Source of the DNA: Salinicoccus sp. YB14-2
Lineage (GTDB): Bacteria; Bacillota; Bacilli; Staphylococcales; Salinicoccaceae
Direction: 5' to 3'
Length of the DNA stretch: 64,000 bases
NCBI RefSeq assembly: GCF_001265075.1
Contig: NZ_LFKO01000002.1
Coordinates: 422,719-486,718 of the forward strand
Position numbers and translations under genes: made by a program. Every line of letters starts with the position of its first letter. The stretch's first letter is position 1. Of the stretch, positions 34,598 through 44,127 are shown piece after piece. The notes beneath the pieces are model-generated. The model saw nothing but the letters and a program-made list of their open reading frames with translations, was not told where the DNA came from and did no database searches.

Positions 34598-35662
34598 TTA
34601 AGTATATTCTTTCAATCTTTCTTCACCGTTGAGTACCCGGTAAGCACCTTCTGCCAGTGCCTGCATTTCTTTTTCACCTGGATAAACTTCAATATCACCG
34701 ATAAATTCAATATATGGTGTTATCAGATCGATAAGGAACTGACTGTAGGCGAGGCCGCCCGTAAATAAAATACCATCGATGTCGGCTTTTAATACAGCAG
34801 CTCTGGAGCCGATCTCCTTGGCAATCTGGACACTGAGTGAGTGGTATATATCAAGTGAATATTGGTCACCGGCCAATGCTTCCTGTTCTATCTCAAGGGC
34901 ATCCTCTATTCCTTTAAGCGAGATGAATCCACTCTGCTTGCTGATGATGTTGCTTATGTCATCCAAATTCAGCTGATTATCCAAAATATACTTGGCAAAT
35001 GCACGGTTCGGCAGCGAACCGCTTCTTGTCGGGCTCATTGGTCCATCTCCATACAAACCATCATTCACATCAATGACCCTGCCCTTTTCATGAGCGCCGA
35101 CAGTAATGCCTCCGCCCATATGAACAACAATCACATTGACATCAATATAATTCCTTCCGATTTTCTTTGCAAAGTTGCGCGCCACTGCCTTTTGATTCAG
35201 TGCATGGAATATGGAAACCCTAGTGATATCTTTTAAACCTGTCATCCGTACTTCATCAATCAGTTCATCGACGACTACAGGATCCGTTATCATCGTCTGG
35301 ATATTATGTTGTTTGCCGAGTTCATGAGCAATGACGGCGCTCAAATTGGACGCATGTTCTCCGTGGGTAAAGCGTGTGAGTTCATCTATCATTAACTTAT
35401 TTATCCCGTAAGTGCCGCCATCGATTGGTTTTAACAGACCGCCTCTGGCACTGATGCAGTCCAATTTTTCAAGGTCGATATCATTGTCATACAGAAATTC
35501 ATTAATCAATTTCAATCTGAACGGGATCTGGTCCATCATCGACATTTTGACCTCTGAAGTCGAATGTCTTAAAGTATCATTGCTGATTTCTTTTGTATCT
35601 TCAAAGTATGCAACCTTTGTGGATGTACTTCCTAAATTCAATACTAATATTTTTAAAGTCAT
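34598..35662 (-). CDS. buk: Butyrate (branched-chain fatty acid) kinase
   Basis: Interconverts acyl phosphate and the acid with ATP formation. The 354-residue ASKHA-fold protein has LNLGSTSTK at the N-terminus, the acetokinase-family HMGGGI motif and the C-terminal LFTGGLAYS. The ribosome site (AAAGGA) is unusually far, about 13 nt, from the ATG. In Bacillus it works with Ptb to gain ATP from branched-chain acyl-CoA. Confidence 0.92.
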   Translation of the reverse strand: MTLKILVLNLGSTSTKVAYFEDTKEISNDTLRHSTSEVKMSMMDQIPFRLKLINEFLYDNDIDLEKLDCISARGGLLKPIDGGTYGINKLMIDELTRFTHGEHASNLSAVIAHELGKQHNIQTMITDPVVVDELIDEVRMTGLKDITRVSIFHALNQKAVARNFAKKIGRNYIDVNVIVVHMGGGITVGAHEKGRVIDVNDGLYGDGPMSPTRSGSLPNRAFAKYILDNQLNLDDISNIISKQSGFISLKGIEDALEIEQEALAGDQYSLDIYHSLSVQIAKEIGSRAAVLKADIDGILFTGGLAYSQFLIDLITPYIEFIGDIEVYPGEKEMQALAEGAYRVLNGEERLKEYT

Positions 35663-35672
35663 AAGTCTTTAT

Positions 35673-36767
35673 TTATCCTTTGTTGAATTGATTCTTCTCA
35701 TTCAGTGAGAATGTGCTCTTCACACGCATCATCTGATTGATGCGCGTTTCAGCCAGACGGTCTGCAGCTTCTGCAGTGGATATATTGTCCTCTTTTGCTA
35801 TGCTGAAGATTTTATCCATTTGATTGTATATTTCTTTAACTTTTTGAACTGCTCTTTCTTCATCGTACCCTTCAAGTTCATCGGCAACATTGACGACACC
35901 GCCACTGTTAACTACATAGTCAGGTGCATATACTATGCCTTTTTCAGCCAGCATTTCGCTGTGCTTCACATCATCTTGCAGCTGGTTGTTCGCACTGCCG
36001 CAAATTGCTTTCACTTTCATCTGGGGGATTGTATCATCGTTTAAAATACCGCCGAGCGCACACGGTGCGTATATATCAGCTTCTACACCGTATATTTCAT
36101 CCAGTCCGACAGCTGTAGCTCCGTAATTTTCAACAGCACGGTCAACAGCTTCCTGATTGATATCCGTAACGATGAGTTTTGCACCTTCTTCGTGCAGTAA
36201 TCCACACATCGTGTAAGCAACATTGCCGACACCCTGTACTGCGATAGTTTTCCCTTTAAGAGAGTCGTCCCCAAATGCCTCTTTGGCAGTACGTTTCATC
36301 GCCATATACACGCCCAGTGCAGTTTTAGGGCTCGGATCCCCTCCGGAACCGTATGACTCACTGATACCGCAGACATATGGTGTTTCCTGATAAATAAGGT
36401 CCATATCCTGTACAGTTGTATTAACATCCTCAGCGGTGATATAACGGCCGCCGAGACTGTTGACATATCTGCCAAGCGCTCTGAAGAAGGCTTCTGATTT
36501 ATCTTTTTTTGCATCCCCTATGATCACTGTTTTACCGCCGCCAAGGTTAAGTCCTGCTGCAGCATTTTTATAGGTCATCCCTCTTGCCAGTCTTAAGACA
36601 TCTGTAATTGCCTCTTCCTCAGTTTCATAATTCCACATTCTCGCGCCGCCGAGCGCAGGGCCAAGGGTGGTGTCATGTATACAGATGATTGCTTTTAGTC
36701 CGCTCACTTCATCATAACAAAAAACCAGTTGCTCATAATCATTGTGTGCCATTTCTTCGAATATCAT
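35673..36767 (-). CDS. bcd: Leucine dehydrogenase
   Basis: NAD-dependent oxidative deamination of Leu, Val and Ile to 2-oxo acids, feeding the bkd complex. The 364-residue Glu/Leu/Phe/Val dehydrogenase has the catalytic lysine region [13 protein letters not shown] and the Rossmann motif GVGNVAY. Start: ATG after AAGGAGAGTTTTACA. It lies between ptb and buk as in Bacillus. Confidence 0.95.
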   Translation of the reverse strand: MIFEEMAHNDYEQLVFCYDEVSGLKAIICIHDTTLGPALGGARMWNYETEEEAITDVLRLARGMTYKNAAAGLNLGGGKTVIIGDAKKDKSEAFFRALGRYVNSLGGRYITAEDVNTTVQDMDLIYQETPYVCGISESYGSGGDPSPKTALGVYMAMKRTAKEAFGDDSLKGKTIAVQGVGNVAYTMCGLLHEEGAKLIVTDINQEAVDRAVENYGATAVGLDEIYGVEADIYAPCALGGILNDDTIPQMKVKAICGSANNQLQDDVKHSEMLAEKGIVYAPDYVVNSGGVVNVADELEGYDEERAVQKVKEIYNQMDKIFSIAKEDNISTAEAADRLAETRINQMMRVKSTFSLNEKNQFNKG

Positions 36768-36794
36768 TGTAAAACTCTCCTTGTATGTGATTAA

Positions 36795-37685
36795 TTATGT
36801 TATAGATTTCATGGCCAGACATATCGAATTATATTTATCTTCTGCGCTGTCGGCCCGTGAAGTTAAAACAATCGGTACTTTAGCGCCAAGAATTGTGGCG
36901 GCTACACTCGAACCGGCAGAATAGACCAAAGACTTGTACAAAATGTTTCCGGCTTCAATTTGAGGTGCGATGAGTATGTCAGCATCGCCCGCGACTTCGG
37001 ACCGGATTCCTTTTGTCGCTGCTGCTTCTTTAGAAATAGCAAGGTCATATTGAAGCGGGCCATCTATAAGTGATTCATCTCTATTATAACTATTAATTAT
37101 ATTTTCGGCCTCTAAAGTAGTCGATATTTTGGGATTTATCTTTTCAACTGCCGAAAGTATAGCCACTTTAGGCAGTTGAATATTTAATTTACGTGCGAAA
37201 TCCACTGCATTATTTATGATTAATTTCTTTTCCTCTGTCCCCGGAGCTATGTTCATCGCAGCATCTGTGAGTAAAATTGATTTATGGTAATTCGGCAGAT
37301 CGAATACCGCAACGTGACTGAGCAGTTTACTTTCAATCAGATTATGCTCTTTATTCAACACTTCTTTCAAAATGAATGAAGTGGAAATCTGACCTTTCAT
37401 CAATATATTACAAGTATTGTCTGCCACCATTTTAACTGCACATGCTGCCGCTTCCTGATCATTTTCAACATTATGTATAATAACATCAGGATGATCCAAG
37501 TATTTACCATCTATCGATTTAATCATTTCTCTGAGCGTCTTTTCATCATCCACAAGATGAGCGATTATTCCATATGAATCGATCAGCTTAAATACTGGAC
37601 GAAGAACATCTTCAGACGCCGCACGAGAAACTGAAAGCGCAATCATTTCAGTATTGAATTGACTGAAAATTTCATCGAATTTCAT
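36795..37685 (-). CDS. ptb: Phosphate butyryltransferase (branched-chain acyl-CoA)
   Basis: Converts acyl-CoA plus phosphate to acyl phosphate. The 296-residue PTA/PTB-family protein has conserved segments LMKGQISTS and the C-terminal LTSRADSAEDKYNSI. First gene of the seven-gene bkd operon; the promoter lies in the 152-nt divergent region with the DUF2627 gene. I see no sigma-54 promoter there, unlike the Bacillus bkd operon, and no bkdR gene in the window. Confidence 0.93.
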   Translation of the reverse strand: MKFDEIFSQFNTEMIALSVSRAASEDVLRPVFKLIDSYGIIAHLVDDEKTLREMIKSIDGKYLDHPDVIIHNVENDQEAAACAVKMVADNTCNILMKGQISTSFILKEVLNKEHNLIESKLLSHVAVFDLPNYHKSILLTDAAMNIAPGTEEKKLIINNAVDFARKLNIQLPKVAILSAVEKINPKISTTLEAENIINSYNRDESLIDGPLQYDLAISKEAAATKGIRSEVAGDADILIAPQIEAGNILYKSLVYSAGSSVAATILGAKVPIVLTSRADSAEDKYNSICLAMKSIT

Positions 37686-37779
37686 TAACTTTCTTCCCCC
37701 TTTAAATTTTATTATACATACTCAAACCGGAAATTACACAAAAAAGCCGATATGTCGAATATTAAGAATTTTTGTTGAA

Positions 37780-37808
37780 TTGAACAAATTAATTGAACAT
37801 TGTATAAT
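37780..37808 (+). promoter_or_regulatory. Sigma-A promoter for the DUF2627 gene
   Basis: TTGAAC (37780-37785), exact 17-nt spacer, perfect TATAAT (37803-37808), 29 nt before the ATG. One of the best sigma-A matches I found in the window. Confidence 0.75.
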
Positions 37809-37837
37809 AGCTAGGACATTAAGATTGGGTGAGTGGA

Positions 37838-38098
37838 ATGCAGAAAATAGTAGCATTGTTAATACTGGTCATACCTGCCGTACTTGCAGGTGTGGGTGTA
37901 AAATTAATGAGGGACAGCATGTTCGGGGTCTTAAATGATCCATTTACAATGATTGCGGTACAATTCATTGTCGGACTTGTTTTGTCAATCGCAGGCATTT
38001 GGTTCATCGGTGGATATATTTTACACCGCGAACAAAAAAATAAACGGGCCGCAGAACGTTTCCAGAAAAAAGAAAACACAACTGTTGATAAAGATTAA
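37838..38098 (+). CDS. DUF2627 membrane protein (YqzF-like)
   Basis: An 86-residue protein with two membrane helices (about 4-23 and 41-63) and a Lys/Glu-rich cytosolic tail. It fits the DUF2627 family, which also neighbours the bkd operon in Bacillus. Function unknown. ATG 37838 is preferred to the GTG 9 nt upstream because GGTGAG is then correctly spaced. Its stop codon overlaps the recN stop on the other strand. Confidence 0.82.
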   Translation: MQKIVALLILVIPAVLAGVGVKLMRDSMFGVLNDPFTMIAVQFIVGLVLSIAGIWFIGGYILHREQKNKRAAERFQKKENTTVDKD

Positions 38099-38122
38099 TC
38101 AACAGTTGTGTTTGTTTTTATT
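38074..38122. terminator. Bidirectional terminator spanning both gene ends
   Basis: Perfect 16-bp stem (arms 38074-38089 and 38098-38113), 8-nt loop, T-rich tails on both strands. The loop and stem edge hold the overlapping stop codons of the DUF2627 gene and recN. Confidence 0.92.
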
Positions 38123-39765
38123 AAAGAACGGGCATTCAGAAGCGCTGCCTCTGTTACATCCTGACCGCTCAGCATTCTTGCGATTTCATAAATATGATCA
38201 TCGTCCGTCAAATACTCAGTATTAGTAATCGTCCGTCCTTTGTCACTTTCCTTGGTGATGTACAGATGTTGATCCGAAATGGCTGCCGCCTGCGGAAGAT
38301 GAGAAATGACAAGGACTTGTCTGCCTCTCGAAAGAATCTTCATTTTTTCTGCCATCTTGGTAGCTACCCCGCCGCTTACACCGGTATCGATCTCGTCCAG
38401 AATCAACAGCGACTGTTGATCATACTCTGTAAATATTGATTTTACGGCGAGCATCACTCTGGACATTTCACCGCCCGAGGCGACTTTATTCATCTCTTTT
38501 AAAGGTTCACCCCTATTGGTTGAAATCATGAACTGAATGTCGCTGTATCCCAATTGATGAAATTTTCCCTGTTTAATCTTTATCTCAAAATCAACCTGGG
38601 ACATTTCCAAATCCATCAATTCTTTTTGAATTCTACTTTCCAAGAAGTGCTTCCGTTCATTTCTGAAATTATGAAGGGCCTTGGCATTCTCTTCCATATT
38701 GTCAAGCAGCGCCTCTTTTTCAGAATTCAATTTTTCAAATGAATGGGATATGTTTTCAAGTTCCTGGATATCATCATCCAGTTCTTCCATATATAAAATT
38801 AACTCTTCATAGGTTTTATTATATTTCCGTTTCAAAAAGTTGATACTGTTCAGTCTCATCTGAATATCATTCAATCTCTGCTCATCATAATCCATCGATG
38901 CGATATTGGCTGTTATATGTGATTCGAGTTCCTGGATGATGAAATAGCTGTCCATAATCGTCGGGCCGTACTGTTTAAATTCAGAATTATATTGAGACAA
39001 TGATTCCAATTGCTGATTCAAATCATACAATGTCCCTTGAGGACTTCTCTCTGATGACAGGATATCCTTTATAAATCTTAATGAATCGAACACTTTTTCA
39101 AAATTCATCAGATATTCCAGTTCTTCTTCGAGCGCACTCTCTTCGTTATCCTTTAATTCGAGTGCGGAAATTTCCTGAAACTGATGTTGATAGAGTTCCA
39201 GTGATTCAATCCTGTTACGGTCCCTGTATTCCAGTTCCTCTATCTTTTGTGTGATGGCCAAATAATCACTGTAATCTTTCTGATAGCTGTCAAAAATAGC
39301 TTCGTTCTGAATATCCAAAAATTTGTCCAGATAAAGTATATGTTTTCCTTTATCGAGTGCATCCTGCTGTGAAGACTGTGCAAAAATACTCACAACTTCT
39401 TCCATTATTGTACGCAGCTGCGTCAAAGTGATCATATGATTATTTATTTTTATAATACTTTTTTTGTTTTGCATTATTTCGCGGCGAACGATATAAAGCT
39501 CATCCTGGCCAATATTAAATTGCTCCAGTAACCCACTGATGCGCGGTGTATCCGGAAAATCAAACACACCTTCTATCAGAGAACCTTCCGTATCATACCT
39601 TATATCATCCTGTGACGCTCTTTTGCCATACAAATAATTGATTGCTTCAATAATCATACTTTTACCTGCGCCCGACTCCCCTGATAATACTGTCAGGCCA
39701 TTATGAAAATCGAGTTCTATATTCTCCAGAATCGCAAAGTTTTTAATATTTAAACGTAAGAGCAC
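38095..39765 (-). CDS. recN: DNA repair protein RecN
   Basis: SMC-like ATPase acting early at double-strand breaks. The 556-residue protein has Walker A GESGAGKS (residues 31-38), two long coiled-coil halves (about 155-360), an ABC signature VASGGEMSR and Walker B LLILDEIDTGVSG. Length is typical. It lies 18 nt after argR, the conserved argR-recN order of Firmicutes. Confidence 0.95.
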   Translation of the reverse strand: MLLRLNIKNFAILENIELDFHNGLTVLSGESGAGKSMIIEAINYLYGKRASQDDIRYDTEGSLIEGVFDFPDTPRISGLLEQFNIGQDELYIVRREIMQNKKSIIKINNHMITLTQLRTIMEEVVSIFAQSSQQDALDKGKHILYLDKFLDIQNEAIFDSYQKDYSDYLAITQKIEELEYRDRNRIESLELYQHQFQEISALELKDNEESALEEELEYLMNFEKVFDSLRFIKDILSSERSPQGTLYDLNQQLESLSQYNSEFKQYGPTIMDSYFIIQELESHITANIASMDYDEQRLNDIQMRLNSINFLKRKYNKTYEELILYMEELDDDIQELENISHSFEKLNSEKEALLDNMEENAKALHNFRNERKHFLESRIQKELMDLEMSQVDFEIKIKQGKFHQLGYSDIQFMISTNRGEPLKEMNKVASGGEMSRVMLAVKSIFTEYDQQSLLILDEIDTGVSGGVATKMAEKMKILSRGRQVLVISHLPQAAAISDQHLYITKESDKGRTITNTEYLTDDDHIYEIARMLSGQDVTEAALLNARSLIKTNTTVD

Positions 39766-39783
39766 TTACAACACTCCAATTTA

Positions 39784-40236
39784 TCAGATCAGGTTAAATA
39801 TCCGATCTCTGATTGCTTTTTGTGAATCTTCGTTACGGCATATTAACAGGCATGTATCATCACCGCAAATTGTCCCGATGACTTCTTCCCATTCCAGCTG
39901 GTCAATGATCGCACCGATGGATTGAGCGTTCCCGGGAAGCGTCTTTAAGACCAGGAGATTATCAGTATAATCCAGTTTAACGAAGCTATCCATCAAGTAC
40001 CGTCCCAATTTTTCCAAAGGATGGTACTTGCGGTCTTTTGGCAGACTGTATACATACGCACCTGTAGGCGTCGGTACTTTTATTAACTGAAGCTCTTTGA
40101 TATCTCTTGAAACCGTTGCCTGTGTCACATTAAAATTATAATCATTGAGCATCGTTACAAGATCTTCCTGAGTTTCAATCTTATTGTTTGTAATGATTTC
40201 TCTGATCTTTATTTGTCTGATTGATTTATTTGACAT
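39784..40236 (-). CDS. argR: Arginine repressor ArgR/AhrC
   Basis: Hexameric regulator that represses arginine synthesis and activates catabolism when arginine binds. The 150-residue protein has an N-terminal winged helix ([11 protein letters not shown]) and a C-terminal arginine-binding domain with [17 protein letters not shown] 40236 is chosen for its GGGGGAT ribosome site and family N-terminus (MSNKSIRQ). Confidence 0.94.
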   Translation of the reverse strand: MSNKSIRQIKIREIITNNKIETQEDLVTMLNDYNFNVTQATVSRDIKELQLIKVPTPTGAYVYSLPKDRKYHPLEKLGRYLMDSFVKLDYTDNLLVLKTLPGNAQSIGAIIDQLEWEEVIGTICGDDTCLLICRNEDSQKAIRDRIFNLI

Positions 40237-40320
40237 CGTTATCCCCCATATTAAAAACATGTATATTTATACATATAATATCACAGGTCACTTAAAATGT
40301 GCACTAAAAAAGACATTCAA

Positions 40321-41103
40321 CTATAAAATAGATTGGATGTCTTTATTTGTAATATAACTTTTTATACTTTTTTCATGCGTTAAATAAAGTAAATACTCCT
40401 GGTTGCCCTTCGTACCCTTCACTTTTGATTTGACAACCGCTTCAGGGTGAAAATCCAGAGTTTTACATTCTTTTATTACACGTTCAATTACATTTTTATG
40501 AGTTTCCAAAGATGTAATAATGCCACTTTCTTCCCGTTCTTCAAGAAAACTTTCAAACTGAGGTTTGATCAGGGCAACAATTTCAAACGTATGATCAAAT
40601 AACTCACTGATATGCCTTAATATAGGAACGATTGATGTAAAAGAGACATCAATCGTCATTATATCCGGACTGTGAATGAAATCTTTCTTCACTGTACTTT
40701 TGAAATTCGTCTGCTCTTTTACAATAACATCAGGATGCATTCTTAATTTATAATCCAGTTGGTTTGTGCCGACATCCACTGCATAAATAAGCGATGCGCC
40801 ATTTTGCAGCGCACAGTCGGTAAATCCGCCGGTTGAACTGCCAATATCAATCATGACCTTGCCGTCCAATTCGATATTGAAGGACTCAATTGCATGCTTT
40901 AGTTTGAGCCCGCCCCTGGAAACAAAAGGTTTAATATTTTTAAACCTTATATCAGCTTTATCCGGCCGTATCATTTCAGAAGGTTTATAAACGGGCTGGT
41001 TATTGTTTAATACTTTGCCGGCCATTATAATCCTTCGTATTTCATCTACTGTACCGATGTTGAAATTTGTTTCGAGAAATTCATCAATGCGTACTTTTTT
41101 CAT
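40321..41103 (-). CDS. tlyA: TlyA family rRNA 2'-O-methyltransferase / hemolysin-like protein
   Basis: The 260-residue protein has an N-terminal S4 RNA-binding domain (about 1-60) and an FtsJ-like SAM methyltransferase domain with [15 protein letters not shown] and AVDVGTNQL. TlyA methylates 16S and 23S rRNA in mycobacteria; the exact target here is inferred. It overlaps dxs by 20 nt. Confidence 0.92.
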   Translation of the reverse strand: MKKVRIDEFLETNFNIGTVDEIRRIIMAGKVLNNNQPVYKPSEMIRPDKADIRFKNIKPFVSRGGLKLKHAIESFNIELDGKVMIDIGSSTGGFTDCALQNGASLIYAVDVGTNQLDYKLRMHPDVIVKEQTNFKSTVKKDFIHSPDIMTIDVSFTSIVPILRHISELFDHTFEIVALIKPQFESFLEEREESGIITSLETHKNVIERVIKECKTLDFHPEAVVKSKVKGTKGNQEYLLYLTHEKSIKSYITNKDIQSIL

Positions 41104-42973
41104 GTTTTGTTCCTACTAGTCTGACAGCCTGATCAGTGATATTGTCGGCAGTTATGCCAATATCCTCAAGTAAGAGATTGACATCCCCATGTTCGATATA
41201 CTCATTATCTATGCCAATTCTTTTAATTTTGTTGGTATAGTGGTTATCGCTCAGGAATGTAGCTATCTTACTGCCCAGTCCGCCGGTCAACATTGATTCT
41301 TCCACAACGACGAGCGGTGTGCCTGTCTGACCTATTTTATGAAGATAGTCCTCATCAAGCGGTTTTATGAATCTTGCGTTTACCACACCCGCTTTAATAT
41401 CTTTTTGATCAAGCGAATCTGCAGCTTTTTCTGCCAGTGATATGGTCGGACCGAATGAGATGATGTGCACATCAGAGCCTTCTTTTAATGTTTCCCATTC
41501 ACCTACATTAAATGGTTCTCTCGGGATAGTCATATCGACACCTTTCACATTTCCTCTCGGATATCTAAGAGCAATCGGTCCTTCATGACTGAAAGCAAGG
41601 TCAATCATTTGTTCAGCTTCGAATTCATCCTTCGGCATCATTAATGTCATATTCGGTAATGGAGATATGAAACTGATATCAAATACCCCCTGGTGGGTCT
41701 CTCCATCTGCGCCAACTAGTCCGCTTCTGTCGATTCCGATGAATACATTCAGATTTTGACGGTCTACATCATGCAGCAGCTGATCGTATCCTCTTTGTAA
41801 AAAAGTGGAGTATATCGCAAGATAAGGTTTCATTCCATTAGTCGCCAGTCCTGCGGACATCGTGACAGCATGCTGCTCAGCAATGCCGACATCGAAAAAT
41901 TGGTCCGGTAATTCATTTTGGAATTTAGTCAGTTTGCTGCCGACAGGCATTGCAGGCGTAATTGCTACAATCGTTTTATCTTGTTTTGCTTTATCCAGAA
42001 CAGAGTTTGACATAAACTCACTCCAGGAAACTGTCGGTTTGCTGCCGAGAACTTCTCCTGTTTCAATTTTATAAGGGCCGAGACCATGCCATGTGCCAAG
42101 TTTATCATCTTCTGCAGGATGATACCCTTTACCTTTTTTCGTAATGATATGGACAACCACGGGCCCTTTATAATCTTTGGCAGACTGCATTGCCTGCTCT
42201 AGATCTTCAAAATCGTGGCCGTCTACAGGGCCGATATATTTAATGCCGAGTTCCTCAAAGAAAACGCCTTCTACAACCAAATATTTCAAGCTGTCTTTTA
42301 TCCGGTCGGCAACATCTCTTAATCTTGATCCGACCTGCGGCATTTTCTGAATCGCATCTTCTATATCATATTTGAATCTGTTGTAATTGGTATTCGTTCG
42401 GATTCTGCCCAGCATATTGTGCATCGCACCGACATTCGGGGCGATACTCATCTCATTATCATTCAGAATGATTGTCATATCCGTCTTATCCGAACCGATA
42501 TGGTTCAAAGCTTCCAGGGCCATGCCGCCAGTCAGCGAACCGTCTCCGATAATCGGAACGACCTGATAATCTTCTTCTTTAATATCTCTCGCTTTCGCAA
42601 TTCCCATCGCAGCTGATAATGAAGTACTTGAGTGACCCGCTTCCCATACATCATGTTCAGATTCTCTTAATTTGGGAAATCCGCATAAACCTTTATATTG
42701 TCTGAGCGTATCGAACTGATCGATACGGCCTGTTAAAATTTTATGAATATATGCCTGGTGTCCGACATCAAATATAAATTTGTCCTCAGGTGAATTAAAA
42801 TGCTTATGGAGTGCGATTGAAAGTTCGACAACACCAAGGTTTGCCCCAATGTGTCCGCCGGTTTGAGAACACGATTGAATCAGAAACTCCCTGACATCCT
42901 GCGCCAGTGATTCCAATTGTTTTATATTCATTTTTTTTAGAAATTTCGGATCTTCGATTTTAAAAAGATTCAT
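41084..42973 (-). CDS. dxs: 1-deoxy-D-xylulose-5-phosphate synthase
   Basis: First enzyme of the MEP isoprenoid pathway, condensing pyruvate and glyceraldehyde 3-phosphate with thiamine diphosphate. The 629-residue protein has the diphosphate motif [15 protein letters not shown]...LNDNEMSI, the central pyrimidine domain ([13 protein letters not shown]) and a C-terminal transketolase domain ([11 protein letters not shown]). Staphylococcus aureus uses the mevalonate pathway instead, so this gene is taxonomically informative. Confidence 0.96.
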   Translation of the reverse strand: MNLFKIEDPKFLKKMNIKQLESLAQDVREFLIQSCSQTGGHIGANLGVVELSIALHKHFNSPEDKFIFDVGHQAYIHKILTGRIDQFDTLRQYKGLCGFPKLRESEHDVWEAGHSSTSLSAAMGIAKARDIKEEDYQVVPIIGDGSLTGGMALEALNHIGSDKTDMTIILNDNEMSIAPNVGAMHNMLGRIRTNTNYNRFKYDIEDAIQKMPQVGSRLRDVADRIKDSLKYLVVEGVFFEELGIKYIGPVDGHDFEDLEQAMQSAKDYKGPVVVHIITKKGKGYHPAEDDKLGTWHGLGPYKIETGEVLGSKPTVSWSEFMSNSVLDKAKQDKTIVAITPAMPVGSKLTKFQNELPDQFFDVGIAEQHAVTMSAGLATNGMKPYLAIYSTFLQRGYDQLLHDVDRQNLNVFIGIDRSGLVGADGETHQGVFDISFISPLPNMTLMMPKDEFEAEQMIDLAFSHEGPIALRYPRGNVKGVDMTIPREPFNVGEWETLKEGSDVHIISFGPTISLAEKAADSLDQKDIKAGVVNARFIKPLDEDYLHKIGQTGTPLVVVEESMLTGGLGSKIATFLSDNHYTNKIKRIGIDNEYIEHGDVNLLLEDIGITADNITDQAVRLVGTKHEKSTH

Positions 42974-43052
42974 AATACATCCAACCTTTAAATTTACTGT
43001 TTTTAATTATAACATTACTAACAGTATCTAAGATACAATAAGTTCCGACAAT

Positions 43053-43931
43053 TTAATTGTCTCTTACTGCAAATTTATTAAGCACATTTTTAAGTTCATC
43101 GATATTGAGTACGTCATTGACAGATTCTAATTCCTTTTTGGCAAGACAGACTCTCCTGTTCATCTGCTCCATGGCGCCGTCAAGACCAAAGGTACTGACG
43201 TATGTGACTTTATCCTTACGCGCATCACTGCCTATATTTTTACCTGTAAGTTTTACATCACCAGTGACATCCAGAATATCATCTCTGATCTGGAAAATGA
43301 TACCAAGATGATCAGCGAACTTTAAAAGATGAAAATCTGTTTTTTCATCTGCATCTGCAATGATCGAGGCAGCTTTTACAGGTGCGCTGATTAATTTCCC
43401 TGTCTTGTAGCTGTGTATCTGTTCTAGCTCTTCAAATGATATTTCATTGTTTTCTGCTTCTATATCCAGCATCTGTCCACTTATCATACCATTTTGGCCG
43501 GCAGATTTTGAAATCATCTGTATGAGCGCCAATTTGTCAGCTGTCGATAATTTCCTATCATTGGCGATTAAATTAAAACTCTCCGTCAACAGATTATCTC
43601 CTGCAAGTATCGCAGCAGCTTCACCAAAAATCTTATGGTTCGTTGGATTTCCTCTTCTCAGATCATCATCGTCCATAGCGGGTAAATCATCATGTATTAG
43701 AGAGTATGTATGAATCATTTCTATCGCACCGGCTGTCTTCAACCCGGTATCGAGGGGTACACCGAAAGCATCCAGAACTGCAAAGAGTAAATACGGTCGG
43801 AATCTTTTGCCGCCTGATTTAATGGAATACTTACTCGCTTCCATTATTGTCTTTGAAACATGGTTTTCTTCAAGATGTGTCAATATGACATCGTCTATTT
43901 TCTTTATATGGTAATCGATATTATCCATCAT
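43053..43931 (-). CDS. ispA: Farnesyl diphosphate synthase
   Basis: Chain-elongating prenyltransferase, 292 residues, with the first aspartate-rich motif DDLPAMDDDD and the second (FQIRDDILD), plus GGKRFRP near the N-terminus. It makes C15 diphosphate for undecaprenol and quinones. It overlaps xseB by 11 nt and leads into dxs after 79 nt. Confidence 0.94.
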   Translation of the reverse strand: MMDNIDYHIKKIDDVILTHLEENHVSKTIMEASKYSIKSGGKRFRPYLLFAVLDAFGVPLDTGLKTAGAIEMIHTYSLIHDDLPAMDDDDLRRGNPTNHKIFGEAAAILAGDNLLTESFNLIANDRKLSTADKLALIQMISKSAGQNGMISGQMLDIEAENNEISFEELEQIHSYKTGKLISAPVKAASIIADADEKTDFHLLKFADHLGIIFQIRDDILDVTGDVKLTGKNIGSDARKDKVTYVSTFGLDGAMEQMNRRVCLAKKELESVNDVLNIDELKNVLNKFAVRDN

Positions 43932-44127
43932 TGTTGTCCTTATTCAGAGTTTCCACTTTCAACTCTGCATCTCTCAATATTTTTTCACACTCTCGGGACA
44001 GCTCCACACCTTTTTTGTATAGTTCAAGTGATTTTTCCAATGATACATCATCATTTTCCAATTCTTTTACAATACCGTCCAGTTTATTCATTTTTTCCTC
44101 AAAGGATTCAGTTTTCTGTTCACTCAT
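43921..44127 (-). CDS. xseB: Exodeoxyribonuclease VII small subunit
   Basis: A 68-residue helical protein (FEEKMNKLDGIVKELE...LEKSLELYKKGVEL) typical of XseB. It pairs with XseA to degrade single-stranded DNA. The second of two adjacent ATGs (44127) is favoured by GAGGTG spacing. It overlaps both xseA and ispA. Confidence 0.94.
   Translation of the reverse strand: MSEQKTESFEEKMNKLDGIVKELENDDVSLEKSLELYKKGVELSRECEKILRDAELKVETLNKDNNDG

Noticed and set aside
37766..37790. Possible CodY box near the ptb promoter
   Set aside because: Only about 10 of 15 positions match in AT-rich DNA.
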